Shown piece by piece: positions 60,830-64,000 of a stretch of 64,000 bases of DNA (the stretch's first letter is position 1; each line of letters opens with the position of its first letter). The stretch is from Synaphobranchus kaupii. Its lineage: Eukaryota > Chordata > Actinopteri > Anguilliformes > Synaphobranchidae. Where the stretch lies: NCBI GenBank assembly GCA_029718625.1, contig CM056379.1, positions 58,741,626 to 58,805,625 on the forward strand, in the 5' to 3' direction. A model generated the notes under the pieces. That model did not search any database. It worked only from the letters and a program-made list of their open reading frames with translations, and was not told the DNA's origin. A program made the position numbers and the translations under genes.

Positions 60830-61790
60830 ACATAGAATCCACCTCTTTCCAGAGTTCCTCAATTGTACCACATTCCCAAATACAATGAATCAGTGTCCCT
60901 CTTGATTCATTACATTTGATGTGAGTTTCTGGGTATCTTGAATTTGTGCAAGTGGAGCTGTGTGCACATCATCCAATTATACTGTAATATCTTCAAATGC
61001 ATATTGACTGTTTGCATCTGGGCAAGTGCATGTCTTGCTCCAGTCAAGTAATGGAATATGTTCTTTAAATCGTCCTTTGATGAGTTTAGTTTGGATTCTG
61101 AGGACTGACAAGAACCAGACACAAACAGATCGAATGCAAGAGAGATCAAACTTTTGCCATAGCAGCAGCCAACCACCTTCTTCAAAGTGGAGACAGAAGG
61201 CAAGACTAGAGATAAATCTTCTGAGCTGCAAGTATTTAAAGAAGCGCTTTCCTGGAATATCACACATTGCGGACAGCTCTTCAACTGACATTAGTTTTAG
61301 AATTGAATTGCAATATCTGCACCTCCTTTTGGCGTAGGTTATTCAATATACTCCTATCATTGTGAAAACCATGCCTCCCTTGAATAAAACCATTTTGGCC
61401 ACTATCCCAGGACGTAGGCCCAAGTCTAACCTCCTTGCTAAAACTACACATTTAACTGAATTTAAAAGGCTGTGGTCTCATTAGGTAACGTGATCAGGGA
61501 CTCTCAGTAAAGTGGTGAAGACCACCATAGTGAAATGACTCCTGGAACATAAAAAAAAAAAAGAGGATTACATAATTTATACTTGCGTTATACATATACA
61601 TCTATGGGGTGACCATCTAGCCCGGCTGTTTTCCCAGCCCTCGTTGAATCAATTGCTTGCAAAACTGTCAACTCCCCAAAAAGTATATTACTTGACTCTT
61701 CGGAAATATCAAAGCTATCTAGAAAGAGCGTGTCTGGATATCTAGATTGCTCCATTAGTCCCAATACAAAAGGCACGTTGGTCATGAAAA
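60830..61790 (-). pseudogene. L1-type LINE ORF2 relic with RT core deleted
   Basis: Minus-strand fragments in ORF order. 61785-61588 matches the RT entry (ISEESSNILFGELT, then AGKTAGLDGHP, the K-PG-DG motif). Near 61400, GFIQGRHGFHNDRSILN matches the next RT block. It is followed at once at 61291-61200 by SVEELSAMCDIPGKRFFKYLQLR, which belongs several hundred residues later. Near 60890, LIHCIWECGTIEELW is the C-terminal CCHC-like block. The catalytic YADD part is missing. Frameshifts and stops throughout. The family is L1/Tx1-like; the clade is not resolved. Confidence 0.75.
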
Positions 61791-63324
61791 CAAAGCATCA
61801 TACCAGTACTAACGTACTCTGTCTGATATGTCACTTTTTAATTGCAACTATGGTCGTGATTTCACCTGCAGTGTCCAACAAAAAGACAATGAATATAAAC
61901 AAAACATAAAATTTTATCTTAATTCTGAAGAGATGTTGATAGTTCACTTTGGCAACAGGACATTGGGGAGGGAGAGACCATAGTCTCTCAAGCAGTGACT
62001 TACAGGTACAAACACTCGTTATATCTGATATAAAAGATTTTTTGTTTTGTATTTGGCCAAAGTAACCACTATCAGATAGGAAAGATGAAAAACCCTTGAA
62101 ACCATAAAATTGCAAAGACTTTATTCATTTGAAACCTTCCTTAAAATGTTCACCCTATCACTTTAATAACGGTTCCAAAATGCACTTTCTTGTTCTTTCA
62201 AGGAAGACTACGTTAACCCCCCCCCCCCCCCCATTCAAATTATGAGTTTCCTTCTGCACCTGAGAACATGTTAATGTTAGGAAACTTTCTCTTTCTAGAC
62301 TCATACACATCTTTAATGAACTTCCAAAAATAATGAAAGGAGTCAACTCTCCAACAAAATTGGCACGATATCAAAACAGATATGAATGTAGCATACTGAA
62401 ACTGAACTGGTGTTTTCTGCTTCGGCTGTGTGAAAAACCAGTTGCACAATATCCTGGTTGCTCCAGACATGTGTAGCAGCTTGACTCTTCGATGCAACTT
62501 CACCACAAGCAAATTCAATTGACTAAATGCTTCAACTATAATGCCTAAAATGCCTATTGGATCCATTTGTATAGATGTCTCCATGTAAAACAAGTAGGAT
62601 ATACATTTCTTTGGGCTGTACTGTATTCATCATGCCCAATACATCTTACAGTCAGATGTTCACACTGATGGAAGTTAAAAACTTGTAGCTGCATTTACAT
62701 CTCAACCTATAATGAAATTACTTTGTTAAACCTATGGCGACCTAAATGAGAGCTTAGGCGAGTTGTGCTCTACACAGGTAACAGACATGCACACCTGTTC
62801 TGATAAAGACAGAGTATGCAAGCAAACAATTGGCAAAGTATGTTTGTTCAGCAGAGTACTTGCTTTCAACAGGGGAAAAACTGTACACCAATTCACTTGA
62901 TTTCCAAATCAAAAATCAGCACTGCATGATTTGACCATACTGCACTCATCATATTCGATTAAAAACATTTAGGATTTTGTAAAAAAAATTATAATTTGAG
63001 AAGTGGCATGAGGAGCAAGATACTGGGGTATTCTCCAAAACCAAGCAACATTATCCTTAATTATACTGCATTTAGTTCCAATATCATTGAGGGAACTACA
63101 TGTCTTGCAAGCTAAACTGAGGTTTTTAGATTAATTAAATAGTGTAACTGATTTTGTCAAATGAGAAAACTATGACAACCGGGGAAAGAGGTAGGGGGGT
63201 AGATACCTTCCTAGGTTCACTTAATGGCGTCTTGTATGGGAAATTGTGGAAAACGCCAAGTTGAAATTTTCAACACTATTTGTCCCTCATAGAAACAGAG
63301 TCTCGTGTCCAAGAGTGCAGGCTT
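61791..63324. other. Non-coding DNA
   Basis: Could include more 5' LINE relic, but no motif is clear. C16 run at 62217-62232. The part just below 63325 is the 3' UTR side of the minus-strand exon. Confidence 0.4.
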
Positions 63325-63534
63325 TTATCTTTTCCGTTCCCCTTTCTGTGTGCGTTTCTTCTCCTTATCCTTCCTCTCCTGCTTGGCTAGTTTGTCCTTC
63401 TCCCGCTGCATCTTGTCCTGTTCCTTCTTCTTCTGAGCCACCTCACGAGCCTCTTCCCTCTGCTGCTTCTTCTTAGTCAGAACATCTACCACGTTAGTGT
63501 TCTTAAACAAGGCTGAGGGCTTCCGTAAAGGCAC
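63325..63534 (-). CDS. ccdc43: Last coding exon of probable CCDC43
   Basis: Open frame ending in TAA at 63325-63327 and encoding a very charged helix: [20 protein letters not shown], then [26 protein letters not shown] and a basic end RTQKGERKR. This matches my recollection of the C-terminal tail of coiled-coil domain protein 43, a ~220-residue protein of unclear function. FZD2 and CCDC43 are neighbours in human, which supports the call. The 5' border of the exon is not settled: the frame is open back to TAG at 63556-63558. AG acceptors are possible at that TAG, giving an exon from about 63555, or just before the codons for PSALFKN near 63521. Upstream exons must lie beyond the window. Confidence 0.7.
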   Translation of the reverse strand: MPLRKPSALFKNTNVVDVLTKKKQQREEAREVAQKKKEQDKMQREKDKLAKQERKDKEKKRTQKGERKR

Positions 63535-63599
63535 ATCACAGGAAGAGTGGAAATACTAGTTCTCTCTCGCTACATCATGGTTGTGGATTTGTTTTGAAT

Positions 63600-63830
63600 T
63601 ATAAACCCCAATTCTGAAAAAGTTGGTACAGTATGTAAAATGCACATGAAGGCAGAAAGCAGTGATTTGTAAATTCACTTTTACATATATTGAAAACAGT
63701 ACCTTATCAATTTCATTGATTTTTGTAAATATACGCTAATTCCGAAGTTTGACTGGGAAGTTCAAAAAACATCTGTTTGGAACATTCCACAGGTTAACAG
63801 GTGATGCTACATGACTGGGTATAAAAGGAT
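63600..63830. repeat. DNA-transposon end (ACCCCAATTCTGAAAAAGTTGG type)
   Basis: aaccccaattctgaaaaagt, then acagtatgtaaaatgcacat and gcagtgatttgtaaattcac, resembles the start of a common teleost DNA element. It ends before 63836, where foldback-family sequence begins. Confidence 0.5.
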
Positions 63831-63835
63831 ATAGA

Positions 63836-64000
63836 GCCTCAAACCATCACTCTGCTGCCAGATATGCAGTAGATATGGATGGATCACTTTAAGGGTTGTT
63901 TCTCCTGACTTAATTTCTCTTATTTTATTTATTTATTTATTAGAACTCTAGTTCAATAGGAAAATGAGTCAGGAGAAACAACCCTTCAAGTGACCCATCC
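63836..64000. mobile_element. Foldback DNA-element family, copy cut by window end
   Basis: cctcaaaccatcactctgct (left arm) runs through the centre, where a (TTTA)n-like expansion near 63925-63945 enlarges the loop. The start of the right arm follows (ggagaaacaacccttcaagt). Continues past 64000. Confidence 0.8.

Noticed and set aside
1..64000. CRISPR arrays, operons, bacterial insertion sequences
   Set aside because: None seen; introns, poly(A) signals, SINEs and vertebrate genes show eukaryotic DNA.

Overview
This is vertebrate, almost certainly teleost fish, nuclear DNA. The evidence is three recognisable vertebrate genes (a frizzled-2 type Wnt receptor, the tRNA pseudouridine synthase PUS3, and the last exon of what looks like CCDC43) embedded in fish-type repeats: an I-superfamily LINE with RNase H, Ty3/gypsy elements and solo LTRs, Tc1-like elements, hAT-like elements, foldback MITEs, and tRNA-derived SINEs, one with the (TGTAA)n tail seen in L2-mobilised fish SINEs. 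The species cannot be told from the sequence.

Layout. 1-4.3 kb: a decayed minus-strand LINE (ORF1, endonuclease, RT, start of RNase H) running off the window edge. 5-13 kb: AT-rich dispersed repeats, an LTR-like block with a minisatellite, a 3'-truncated minus-strand gypsy element (gag, protease, start of RT), its leader and probable LTR, and a further LTR. 12.9-23 kb: a nest of DNA transposons, including a 1.27-kb solo LTR with a perfect 5-bp target duplication inside a larger DNA element, a 440-bp foldback hairpin, a 1.4-kb element with TSD AAT, and a 106-bp retroposed tail with a 15-bp TSD. 23-26 kb: a partial tandem duplication and unassigned DNA. 27.5-30.2 kb: a Tc1-like element broken by a hAT-like insertion, itself broken by a palindromic element. 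30-48 kb: gene-poor DNA with nested MITEs, SINEs and microsatellites. 48.6-50.2 kb: intronless fzd2 (minus). 53.4-57.5 kb: six coding exons of pus3 (plus) with a Tc1-type MITE in the last intron. 58-62 kb: a Tc1-like relic and a collapsed L1-type LINE. 63.3-63.5 kb: last exon of probable ccdc43 (minus), then more DNA-transposon sequence.

The three genes are neighbours, not an operon: fzd2 acts in Wnt signalling at the plasma membrane, pus3 modifies tRNA positions 38/39, and ccdc43 is a small coiled-coil protein of poorly known role. FZD2 and CCDC43 are adjacent in human as I recall, which supports both calls. The most consequential local observation is that the last pus3 exon can be read to its conserved C-terminus only if a C6 run is five bases long. 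I see no convincing new biological system; the interest lies in genome-structure observations: a foldback family with one-armed copies, a micro-inversion between repeat copies, minisatellite-bearing LTRs and deep nesting.
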